A stretch of 7,966 bases of DNA from NCBI GenBank assembly GCA_003157175.1, contig PMIQ01000083.1, positions 17,484-25,449 of the forward strand, read 5' to 3'. This DNA comes from Chloroflexota bacterium (lineage in GTDB: Bacteria > Chloroflexota > Limnocylindria > Limnocylindrales > CSP1-4). The notes under the pieces were generated by a model. The model did no database searches, had not been told where the DNA came from, and was given only the letters and a program-made list of their open reading frames with translations. The position numbers and the translations under genes were made by a program. This document shows, piece after piece, positions 1 through 5,619 of the stretch (its first letter is position 1; every line of letters starts with the position of its first letter).

Positions 1-749
1 ATCGCGCCGCCCAGAGCGACCGACAGGCCCACGGCTACGAGCACCAGAGCCAGCCGGCGACGGCTGGTGGCGAGGATCAGTAGCAGCACGCCCATCGCCA
101 CCGGCTCGATGATGCCGTGCATCAGGACGGTCAGGCTCGACTCGATGTCCGGCGAGCGAAGCGTCGAGAGGGCCGCCAGGACGAGCAGGGCCACGGTGGC
201 GATCCAGCCGATGTTTCGAGCGACGAAGGCCGCCGCCCGAACCCGTGCGGCTGGCGCGGGACGAGGGTCCCATGACGCCCCGGGAGCCGAGCCGGGGGCG
301 GCGACGCCGCGGCTTCCGCGCTCACGGAGCACGATGCCGAGCGCAAGCGCGACGATGAAGACGGTCTGAAGAACGACCTGCACCGTCCCCAGGTGCCACA
401 CCGGACTCACGTCCCACGAAACCTGCGCGGCGTCCCAGAGGGGGGTCAGCAGCAAGACGACCAGGAAAGCCGGCCATGGCCGCTCCACCGCGTACGCGGC
501 CACGACTGCCGCGATCAGGGGCATGATCGCGGCCAGGGCCAAACCGAGCGGTCCCGGCTCGATGTCGAGCGGCGCGTGCTCGTTCAGGGCGGCGATAGCC
601 AGCGTCCCGGCAAAGACCGCGACGGAAGCGAAGGCGCGAACCGATGCGCGAGCGCCCGGCAGGGCGAGGGTCACGCGACGAGCAGCGGATCGATCGACGT
701 CGGAAAGCGCCGGCGGGCGTGGCGCCCGAACGTGCTTCGGGTAGCTCAA
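1..749 (-). CDS. Polytopic membrane protein, O-antigen ligase/polymerase-like, N-terminal part
   Basis: This frame is open from the left edge to about position 749, and the visible 249 codons encode alternating hydrophobic stretches typical of an inner-membrane protein. Clear membrane segments include AFASVAVFAGTLAIAAL, LALAAIMPLIAAVVAAY, AFLVVLLLTPLW, VVLQTVFIVALALGIVL and IATVALLVLAALSTL. The segment with SPDIESSLTVLMHGIIEP followed by a hydrophobic helix resembles the region of O-antigen ligase/polymerase (Wzy/WaaL type) proteins where an SP/D-x-SL motif precedes a helix, so a role in surface polysaccharide assembly is plausible but inferred. The C-terminal half, with the diagnostic large periplasmic loop, lies outside the window. 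The start is uncertain. TTG at 749 has an SD-like GGAAGG (761-756) six bases upstream. GTG at 779 and GTG at 674 are in frame but lack a well-spaced SD. Overlapping frames on the other strand look non-coding. Confidence 0.62.
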   Translation of the reverse strand, partial: MSYPKHVRAPRPPALSDVDRSAARRVTLALPGARASVRAFASVAVFAGTLAIAALNEHAPLDIEPGPLGLALAAIMPLIAAVVAAYAVERPWPAFLVVLLLTPLWDAAQVSWDVSPVWHLGTVQVVLQTVFIVALALGIVLRERGSRGVAAPGSAPGASWDPRPAPAARVRAAAFVARNIGWIATVALLVLAALSTLRSPDIESSLTVLMHGIIEPVAMGVLLLILATSRRRLALVLVAVGLSVALGGA

Positions 750-885
750 ACAGAACCTTCCCGGTGAGACGGGACTCACCAGATTCCGCGCCCAGGACGC
801 CGGGTGGCGCCGGCCACAGGCACAGGCCCGCACGGCGACAGCATGATCGGGGAACTTCCTGACAAAGAGCTGAAAGGTTGCTCGG

Positions 886-913
886 AGCCCACCGCGCCAT
901 CGGGCGGTGGGCT
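886..913 (+). terminator. Strong hairpin, terminator- or attenuator-like
   Basis: AGCCCACCGC (886-895) and GCGGTGGGCT (904-913) form a perfect 10-bp GC-rich stem with an 8-nt loop. It is followed on the plus strand by ATTTGG, a short weak T run. No plus-strand gene ends just upstream, and both flanking genes point away from it. It therefore does not terminate a recognised gene here. It could block read-through from the left, or act as an attenuator if a promoter lies upstream of it. Confidence 0.5.
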
Positions 914-942
914 ATTTGGCATGTCACAGACCGTCCACTGAC

Positions 943-948
943 TATCAT
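943..948 (+). promoter_or_regulatory. Putative -10 box (TATCAT) for the barrel-protein gene
   Basis: TATCAT matches five of six bases of the sigma-70 -10 consensus. TTGGCA at 916-921 is a five-of-six -35 match, but the spacer would be 21 bases, longer than the usual 16-18, so the -35 assignment is weak. Transcription starting near 955 would give a leader of about 80 nt before the ATG at 1036. The same hexamer lies in the right place before the tRNA-Pro gene in this window. Confidence 0.35.
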
Positions 949-1035
949 CATTCCGCGACGGCCGGCCGGCAGATCCCGCGCCCGGACGAGATCGTCCGCG
1001 ACAACGCTCCAGACGCATCCAACAAGGGACTCGCA

Positions 1036-2865
1036 ATGTCGACCTTCTACCTGACGGTGGTCCATCGGCCAGAAATGGTTCCCGAGTATCTCCAGAAGGA
1101 GGCCGAAGAGGGCAAGGCCGAAGACCTCGGGCGCAGCGCCGTCATCAGCGAGTCGCTGGACATCTTCCGAACGCAGCAGCGGATCGCCCACGACAACGGC
1201 ATCCGCACGACCATCCAGATGACATACGCCAGCCTCTTCAACGCTGAGGCGGTGGCGCTCGCGAAGGCCGACCACGAGAAGTTCGGCGACGAGATCGGCT
1301 CGACCTTCCTGGGTCTGCAATGCGCCCAGTTCCGCGACAAGTTCGCGTCCAAGGAACTGGCGATCTGGCTCTTCTCCATGGAAGACAAGCGCAAGATCGT
1401 CGACGAGGTTTTCGGCAAGTTCGAGGAGGTCTTCGGCTTCCTGCCGACTTCGACCGGCTCCTACTACATGGACGCGGAGCTGGTCAACTACATCAAAGAA
1501 CGCTATCCGATGATCAAGGTCGCGGTGGCCACGTGCTGGGAAGAGGGGCCCAAGGCATACCACAACGCCAACAACTCCTGGTACACGCTGCTCGACGGCG
1601 GCCCATGGAATCCGTGGATCCCATCCAAGCGCAACATCCACTGTCCGGCATCGGACGAGGCCGACGACATAGGGATCGTTGCGGTTCCACACCTCTCGCG
1701 CGATTTGATGGCCGCGTTCGACGGCCCGGGCTCCTACTACGGGACCCACCCCCAGAACATCCTGCGCGGGATGGCGTACGAGGATCGCGAGATCCCGTAC
1801 TTCATGAACATCGTGGATCAGTACCGGGCGATGACGAAGTACAACGGCTACTCCTACAACATGATGTTCGTGGGACCCGGCTGGATGAGCAAGAGCGGCC
1901 GCTGGGAAGCCGACTGCGATTTCCTTCTGAAGAGCTACCGGGACGGAATGGCCTACTACGGCCGGCTCAAGAAGGAGGGCCAGGCCGTAGACCTCACGTT
2001 GAGTGAGTTCGCCGATGCGTACCGCGCAGGTCGTTCGTATAACCGCCCCGAATGCACGCTCTGGAAGGACATCTTGTATGGGTCCAAACGCCAGCAGTTC
2101 TGGTTCGCGGATCCGTGGATGCGGTTCTGCCTGGACATGAACCAGGGCGGCGCCATGATCGACCTGCGGCCGTACGCGGCCAAGCTGATCAGGCCCTGCG
2201 GCGTGGGCACCGCGCACATCCAGGACGCCTCCTACCCGTTCCTGGTCCAGTCCCTGTATCGGGCCGGGTACTTCACCCACTACGCCGGGGAAGGTGCCGT
2301 CAAGAGCGCCAGGTTCCGCCACGCCGGCGAGGAGGTTGATCTGTGCGCCTGCCGAACGCATGCCTCATTCTCGGAAGAGGGCGACACACGTGTCGTGACT
2401 CTCGATCCGGTGGACATCGAGTTCGAGAAGTTCACCATCGGCGTTCAGTCGATCTTCCGCCTGACCGAAGGTAGCGGCGAGATCGAGATCATCCGCAGGA
2501 TCGTGAGGACTACGGACCCGGATGCCGAAGTCGCGATCGACGAGTACATAACCGCCTGCTACGGGACGACCGAATACCCGGAAGACCTGACGGGCGTTCG
2601 GCTCAGCCTCGCAGGCAAGTCCGGCACCGAATCGATCGAATATGCCTACAAGTGCCGTGAGGCGGCGGTCGAAGGCGTGACTTCGGCCGAAGCGCTCGTG
2701 CCCCAGGTGGATACCAGGCTATCGATGCGCTCGGACGCCGAAGACGCGGCAGGCTATTTCCGCGAGGGAATCGCGTTCTCGCCGATGTACACCATCGGAA
2801 TCAGGAAGTCCGTCACGGGCAATGGAGAACTGCGCACATGGCTCAAGGTCGAAAAGGCAAGCTGA
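1036..2865 (+). CDS. Deacetylase/glycosidase-type barrel protein, unknown function
   Basis: The ATG at 1036 is chosen because AAGGGA (1024-1029) sits six bases upstream; the frame stays open further upstream but the extra residues look non-coding. The 609-aa product has no signal peptide and is probably cytoplasmic. Residues 1-230 have the alternating strand/helix pattern of the beta/alpha-barrel shared by polysaccharide deacetylases and families 38/57 glycosidases. GDEIGSTFLGLQ (84-95) corresponds in position to the GHEIG-H-H-type motif of those families. FGKFEEVFGFLPTSTGSYYMD (126-146) matches their FG-x-P-x-G-x-x-x-D region. A Trp/Tyr/Gly-rich central part (about 165-300) could bind sugar, and the C-terminal 370-609 looks beta-rich, as in appended beta-sandwich domains. 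The metal-binding TFDD motif and the usual His pair are not evident, so activity is uncertain. Its 3' end overlaps the zinc-ribbon gene by 28 nt, implying co-expression. The family is inferred from motifs only. Confidence 0.8.
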   Translation: MSTFYLTVVHRPEMVPEYLQKEAEEGKAEDLGRSAVISESLDIFRTQQRIAHDNGIRTTIQMTYASLFNAEAVALAKADHEKFGDEIGSTFLGLQCAQFRDKFASKELAIWLFSMEDKRKIVDEVFGKFEEVFGFLPTSTGSYYMDAELVNYIKERYPMIKVAVATCWEEGPKAYHNANNSWYTLLDGGPWNPWIPSKRNIHCPASDEADDIGIVAVPHLSRDLMAAFDGPGSYYGTHPQNILRGMAYEDREIPYFMNIVDQYRAMTKYNGYSYNMMFVGPGWMSKSGRWEADCDFLLKSYRDGMAYYGRLKKEGQAVDLTLSEFADAYRAGRSYNRPECTLWKDILYGSKRQQFWFADPWMRFCLDMNQGGAMIDLRPYAAKLIRPCGVGTAHIQDASYPFLVQSLYRAGYFTHYAGEGAVKSARFRHAGEEVDLCACRTHASFSEEGDTRVVTLDPVDIEFEKFTIGVQSIFRLTEGSGEIEIIRRIVRTTDPDAEVAIDEYITACYGTTEYPEDLTGVRLSLAGKSGTESIEYAYKCREAAVEGVTSAEALVPQVDTRLSMRSDAEDAAGYFREGIAFSPMYTIGIRKSVTGNGELRTWLKVEKAS

Positions 2866-3047
2866 ATTACCGTTGCCCGCGCTGCCTGATGCGGGAGATA
2901 GATATGGACATGCTCTTCGACACCGACAAAGGCGAGTACTACTGCCTGCGCTGTTCCTTCTTCGGGCCGGAGGCGGAGGTCCTTCGCTTGAACGCCCAGT
3001 TCCGCACGAAATACCTCGACCGAACGACGAGGATCACGGAGTTCTAG
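2838..3047 (+). CDS. Small zinc-ribbon protein (69 aa)
   Basis: The product has two CxxC pairs, CPRC at residues 13-16 and CLRC at residues 36-39. They are separated by about 20 residues, the layout of a single zinc ribbon. The N-terminus is basic (QGRKGK) and the C-terminus is short and charged. GGAGAA (2824-2829) lies eight bases before the ATG, inside the coding end of the upstream gene, so translation is supported despite the 28-nt overlap. Zinc ribbons of this size bind nucleic acid or protein, or serve as a metal-stabilised structural piece. Nothing distinguishes these here, and I do not recognise the family. The overlap with the barrel-protein gene indicates translational coupling and suggests a shared function. 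The gene converges on a minus-strand gene 37 nt downstream. Confidence 0.8.
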   Translation: MAQGRKGKLNYRCPRCLMREIDMDMLFDTDKGEYYCLRCSFFGPEAEVLRLNAQFRTKYLDRTTRITEF

Positions 3048-3084
3048 CCGCGGGCATGTGGGCGCCGGGCCGGAGGGCGCGTGC

Positions 3085-3636
3085 CTACGCCAGGCCGACC
3101 AACCCTAATAGCCAGCGGCGGATCTGATCGAGCGCCTGCAGGAAAGTGATGTTGTCGAACAGGCGCGCCCAGTGGAGCGCCCACTCCTGGACCTCCTTCG
3201 CGCCGATCAAGGGGACGAGGACCAGTGCCAGCTGCAGGCGAGTCCAGGTCATGGCCGGCTGAACGTGATGGAACGCCGCGATGAACAGGAACCAGAACTC
3301 GAAGACGTTCGGGAAGAGGAGCAGCACGGCGCGGTCGCCGCTGAGCTCGAACAGCACGAAGCCGACGATCCGGAACAGATAGAGGACGATCGAGATCGTG
3401 CGCTCCGGGCCGGTCCAGCGAAGGGCGACGATCAGGAAGACCGCGAGGTAGACCTGGTCGGCCAGCTTGTCGAACATCTGGTAGTCCGGCACTCCGCCGA
3501 GATCCAGGACGTTGAACCAGAACAGATCCGTCAGGTCGACGAAGATCGCGAGCAACCCGCCCGCCAGCGGCCACTTGAGCGTCGGCAACGACCCGAGGAT
3601 CCGATACAGCCCGACAACGACGACTTCGAGCGTCAT
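3085..3636 (-). CDS. Integral membrane protein, unknown family
   Basis: The 183-aa product (from the ATG at 3636) has about five predicted membrane helices, at roughly residues 22-41, 58-73, 80-98, 102-122 and 133-146. It ends in an amphipathic tail rich in Trp, Leu and Arg. It is rich in Phe and Trp inside the helices (DLFWFNVLDLGG, NVFEFWFLFIAAFHH). I see no transporter, enzyme or channel motif that I recognise. The start is ambiguous. The ATG at 3636 lacks an obvious SD. An in-frame GTG at 3699 would add 21 residues, with a GAGGG too close to be a normal SD. The gene is convergent with the zinc-ribbon gene and divergent from the lipoprotein gene, so it is probably monocistronic. The opposite-strand frame over this region gives charged, low-complexity sequence and is taken as a shadow. 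Confidence 0.75.
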   Translation of the reverse strand: MTLEVVVVGLYRILGSLPTLKWPLAGGLLAIFVDLTDLFWFNVLDLGGVPDYQMFDKLADQVYLAVFLIVALRWTGPERTISIVLYLFRIVGFVLFELSGDRAVLLLFPNVFEFWFLFIAAFHHVQPAMTWTRLQLALVLVPLIGAKEVQEWALHWARLFDNITFLQALDQIRRWLLGLVGLA

Positions 3637-3968
3637 GGCCGCGAGGCGCGCACGAGAGCAAGCCTTCCCTCGCGATCCTCCATCCTCGGCATCGTTCACC
3701 CCTCGCCGACTGGTCGCCGCGACGCCCGCGCGGCAAGACTACCAGAGTTGGCGTCGGCGCTTGGGAAGCGGTCTGCCAATGGAACCTTGCCAGGCGCAAC
3801 GATGTCGGCCGTTCGGTGCGTATCTGGGACGCCGGCCCATGCTTTCGAGCAGGAAGCCTCGCGAGGTCGTCGTCTGGTTAGAGGACCGCCCTGGTACGAA
3901 GGCACGGGTGATCCCCGCAGGTCGCGGCAACCACGATGCCATCGTGACGGCTCAGGGAGTCTTCAGTA
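3637..3968. other. Divergent intergenic region, no confident gene
   Basis: This 332-base stretch lies between the membrane-protein and lipoprotein genes. It contains a perfect 10-bp palindrome, CCTCGCGAGG, at 3857-3866. Right after it comes a segment (about 3869-3891) that resembles the D-arm and 5' anticodon stem of a tRNA. One plus-strand frame from an ATG at 3839 has GC-rich third positions for about 40 codons and runs into the lipoprotein gene in another frame. It has no SD and I do not call it. No convincing promoter boxes were found. Confidence 0.45.
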
Positions 3969-4535
3969 ATGCGCAGAGCTTTGATTGTGCTTGGGTTCGC
4001 GATGGGACTCGTTGCGGCGTGCAGCGGTTCCGCCGCCACCGGCGCCCCTCAGGCCAACGGAACGCAGGCCGGCGCGACGCAGGCCGGCGCGACGCAGGCC
4101 GGCGCGACGCAAGTTGCGACCGATACCCCGGTGGCCGGCCCTCCCAAACAGCTGGATGCGTGCACGCTGATCACCGCCGCTGAGGCTGCGGCCGTTCTGG
4201 GCAAGCCCGTCGACCCGGGCCAGGTTCCAGAACCGGGAGTCCACAGCTGCCTGTTCTCCAGCTCCGCCCTGAGTACCGACGCCGTCGAGATATCCATCAC
4301 CAGCGTCGCCGACTTCAAGCCGACGCAGAAGTCGATCCCCGGCCTGACGATCACTCAGGTCTCCGGCATCGGCGACGACGCCTACTACATGAGCATGGGT
4401 GCCGGTTACGAGGTCCTCAGCGTCCGCAAGGGCCAGACGACGTTCTCGACCTCCGTGCTCCTCCACGGCGCATCGGATAGTCAGCTGATGGCCGGCGAGA
4501 AGACCCTCGCAATGGCGATCCTGGGTCGCATCTAG
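3969..4535 (+). CDS. Secreted lipoprotein, DUF3558-like
   Basis: The 188-aa product begins with a signal peptide of the lipoprotein type: MRR, a hydrophobic core, and the lipobox LVAAC with Cys18 as the likely lipidated residue. The mature protein would be held on the outer face of the cytoplasmic membrane. A low-complexity linker (residues 19-60) contains three perfect TQAGA repeats. The folded domain (about 61-188) starts with DACTLITAAEAAAVLGKPV and has Cys65 and Cys94 placed to form a disulfide, then beta-strand-like segments. This layout resembles DUF3558-type lipoproteins of actinobacteria and relatives, whose function is unknown. The ATG at 3969 has AGGGAG (3954-3959) nine bases upstream. 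The small 54-aa gene begins 22 nt after its stop and may be co-transcribed. Confidence 0.82.
   Translation: MRRALIVLGFAMGLVAACSGSAATGAPQANGTQAGATQAGATQAGATQVATDTPVAGPPKQLDACTLITAAEAAAVLGKPVDPGQVPEPGVHSCLFSSSALSTDAVEISITSVADFKPTQKSIPGLTITQVSGIGDDAYYMSMGAGYEVLSVRKGQTTFSTSVLLHGASDSQLMAGEKTLAMAILGRI
4062..4106 (+). repeat. Three perfect 15-bp tandem repeats in the lipoprotein linker
   Basis: The unit ACGCAGGCCGGCGCG occurs three times in a row without mismatch, followed by a partial copy (ACGCA) to 4111. Because 15 is a multiple of three, gain or loss of units changes the linker length by five residues (TQAGA) without breaking the frame. The repeat lies between the lipid anchor and the folded domain. 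Confidence 0.95.
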
Positions 4536-4557
4536 CCCGCCGCGCGGAGCGTCCTTG

Positions 4558-4722
4558 ATGAACAATGGCGGGATTCTTCGAGGAAACAACATAGTCAGGT
4601 ACATTCCCGCCGATTCCGTCGTGAAGCTCAAGATAGGCGACCGGATTCGCCTGACGGCAGGAGATTTCGAACGCCCCTCGGCGGCCTTCTTCGTGGAGCT
4701 GGAGCGGCGTTTCCTGTCCTGA
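4558..4722 (+). CDS. Small protein of 54 aa, uncharacterised
   Basis: This short gene has an ATG at 4558 preceded by GGAG (4546-4549) with an 8-base gap, and ends at TGA 4720-4722. The product starts with MNNGGILRGNNIVRYIPADS. It continues with VKLKIGDRIRLTAGDFE (residues 22-38), then RPSAAFFVELERRFLS. Strand-like residues followed by an amphipathic helix look like a genuine small folded protein. The GDRIRLT-x-x-DFER-x-x-x-FF-x-E-x-E-x-x-F pattern resembles small hypothetical proteins I associate with high-GC soil bacteria, though I can name no family or function. It follows the lipoprotein gene by 22 nt on the same strand and lies just upstream of the tRNA. It is short enough to be missed by usual length cut-offs. 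Confidence 0.65.
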   Translation: MNNGGILRGNNIVRYIPADSVVKLKIGDRIRLTAGDFERPSAAFFVELERRFLS

Positions 4723-4789
4723 CCCGGCCAGTCGGCGCGCCGCTGGAAGCCCCGCGGCAGTCGCCGAGTAGCCGGCGCTCGGCCCCGCG

Positions 4790-4795
4790 TATCAT
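4790..4795 (+). promoter_or_regulatory. Putative -10 box (TATCAT) of tRNA-Pro
   Basis: TATCAT, a five-of-six match to the -10 consensus, lies 10 bases before the mature 5' end of the tRNA. That places transcription start only a few bases upstream of the tRNA. No clear -35 hexamer is seen 16-18 bases upstream (AGTAGC at the 17-base position). Confidence 0.4.
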
Positions 4796-4805
4796 TGGCG
4801 CCACT

Positions 4806-4880
4806 CGGGGTGTGGCCTAGCGGCAAGGCACGTGCTTTGGGAGCACGAGATCGTGGGTTCGAATCCCACCGCCCCGACCA
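4806..4880 (+). tRNA. tRNA-Pro (anticodon UGG)
   Basis: A full cloverleaf can be folded by eye. The acceptor stem CGGGGTG (4806-4812) pairs with CGCCCCG (4870-4876), with one G-T pair. The D-arm is 4815-4829. The anticodon stem CGTGC/GCACG encloses the loop TTTGGGA, with anticodon TGG at 4838-4840. The T-arm GTGGG-TTCGAAT-CCCAC is at 4853-4869. The discriminator base is A (4877) and CCA is encoded (4878-4880). UGG reads CCA, CCG and other proline codons by wobble. The gene stands alone, with a secreted-protein gene starting 43 nt downstream on the same strand. Confidence 0.96.
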
Positions 4881-4923
4881 CCCACTGCCGCGATCGTGGC
4901 ACGAGAAGTCATTGAGGTGGGGC

Positions 4924-5565
4924 ATGAAGGTCTTCTCGCAGAGCCGGTCGGCTGTCTTCGGGCTGTTGCTGATCGCGGCGGTTATCGGTGTCGCTTTCGC
5001 GGCCAGTCGGGCCACGGCCGCGCCGGAGCCGACGTCGGCGCCCGTGCCGGTTTCGGCGATCGAGTCCTGTCATCTTCCCAACTCAGCTGAGAAAGGGGGC
5101 GGGACGCTCAGCTTCGCCTGGCAGCTGGCCGTCCGTCAGGACTCGCCGGAGGTGAGCGTCCTGATCTTCACGTCCGCTTCGTCGATCCTGACTTGCGAAA
5201 CGTGGCGCAGCGCTGACGGGAACTTCGCAGCGTCGACGGTTACGAGCATCGGCGGCCTGGAGCCGTCGGCCGGCGACGAGCTCACCTACGAGAGCGGATC
5301 CACGCCGACGAACGACCGGACGGGGTCGGCGACGGTGATCGGTCGGGCGCCGCGCGCGGCCGCCTCGATCGAGATCGTGACATCCGACGGCGAACGGCAC
5401 ATGGCGACGATCGGCGGCGGTCTGTATCTCGCCTGGGTGACGACTACTCCGGACAGCCGGATCGTCGAGATCGCGGCCCGAGACTCCGCCGGGGGCATCG
5501 TCGCCCGTTTGGCCGATCCTGCGGGGCTCGAGCCTGGGATGTCCGGCGCCCCGGCATCGAGCTAG
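4924..5565 (+). CDS. Exported protein with N-terminal signal or anchor, unknown function
   Basis: The ATG at 4924 has a strong SD, GAGG at 4914-4917 with a 6-base gap. The open frame continues upstream through the tRNA but cannot be coding there. The 213-aa product has a basic N-terminus and a hydrophobic segment (residues 10-28). An Ala-rich stretch follows (ASRATAAPEP) with possible AxA signal-peptidase sites and no lipobox. The remainder has Cys49 and Cys91, which could form a disulfide outside the cell, and many Thr/Ser/Gly and short beta-like segments, suggesting a beta-rich extracellular domain. No enzymatic motif is evident and I do not recognise the family. It starts 43 nt after the tRNA and may be reached by read-through from the tRNA promoter. 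It is convergent with the next gene, 54 nt away. Confidence 0.78.
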   Translation: MKVFSQSRSAVFGLLLIAAVIGVAFAASRATAAPEPTSAPVPVSAIESCHLPNSAEKGGGTLSFAWQLAVRQDSPEVSVLIFTSASSILTCETWRSADGNFAASTVTSIGGLEPSAGDELTYESGSTPTNDRTGSATVIGRAPRAAASIEIVTSDGERHMATIGGGLYLAWVTTTPDSRIVEIAARDSAGGIVARLADPAGLEPGMSGAPASS

Positions 5566-5573
5566 CCGCTCCT

Positions 5574-5588
5574 GCGCCGACCGGGCGC
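5574..5588 (+). terminator. Short GC hairpin between convergent genes
   Basis: GCGCC (5574-5578) and GGCGC (5584-5588) form a 5-bp stem with a 5-nt loop followed by TT. It lies 8 nt after the stop of the exported-protein gene, where a terminator is expected, but the stem is short and the T run minimal. Confidence 0.25.
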
Positions 5589-5619
5589 TTCCAATCGGGG
5601 ACTCCGAGCGGCGCGGCGC

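Larger units (their letters stand above)
750..1035. other. Divergent intergenic region with hairpins and a promoter-like box
   Basis: This 286-base stretch separates two divergently transcribed genes. It holds a short hairpin at 763-780 (GGTGAG/CTCACC stem, 6-nt loop), a GCCGG/CCGGC hairpin at 799-814, a strong hairpin at 886-913, and a TATCAT box at 943-948. A 32-codon ATG frame at 843-941 has no SD and is probably chance. I recognise no known riboswitch class here, but a structured leader cannot be ruled out by eye. Confidence 0.5.

Noticed and set aside
763..913. A riboswitch upstream of the barrel-protein gene
   Set aside because: Several hairpins are present, but I could match no conserved core of TPP, cobalamin, SAM, glycine or cyclic dinucleotide classes.
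843..941. A 32-aa ATG frame that could be a leader peptide
   Set aside because: It has no SD, no run of codons for one amino acid and no clear attenuator arrangement.
907..1035. 43-codon upstream extension of the barrel-protein gene
   Set aside because: The added residues are low-quality, overlap the hairpin and the TATCAT box, and have no SD. The ATG at 1036 has a well-placed AAGGGA.
322..2361. A 679-codon open frame on the minus strand
   Set aside because: It lies antisense to the barrel-protein gene and the membrane-protein gene's frame. Its product is Val/Arg/Gly-rich with no domain pattern. Long antisense frames are expected in GC-rich DNA.
3048..3084. A terminator between the zinc-ribbon and membrane-protein genes
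   Set aside because: Only a 5-bp GCGCC/GGCGC stem with a long loop and no T run is visible in the 37-nt gap.
3839..3968. A possible small protein (MLSSRKPREVVVWLEDRPGT and on) before the lipoprotein gene
   Set aside because: Third positions are GC-rich for about 40 codons, but there is no SD and the frame runs on into the lipoprotein gene with poor codon use there.
3172..3969. A 265-codon plus-strand frame antisense to the membrane protein
   Set aside because: It translates to a charged Asp/Glu/Arg/Gln-rich sequence, the typical antisense image of membrane helices.
4795..4923. N-terminal extension of the exported protein across the tRNA
   Set aside because: The frame is open only because it reads through the tRNA gene. 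The SD and signal peptide both fix the start at 4924.
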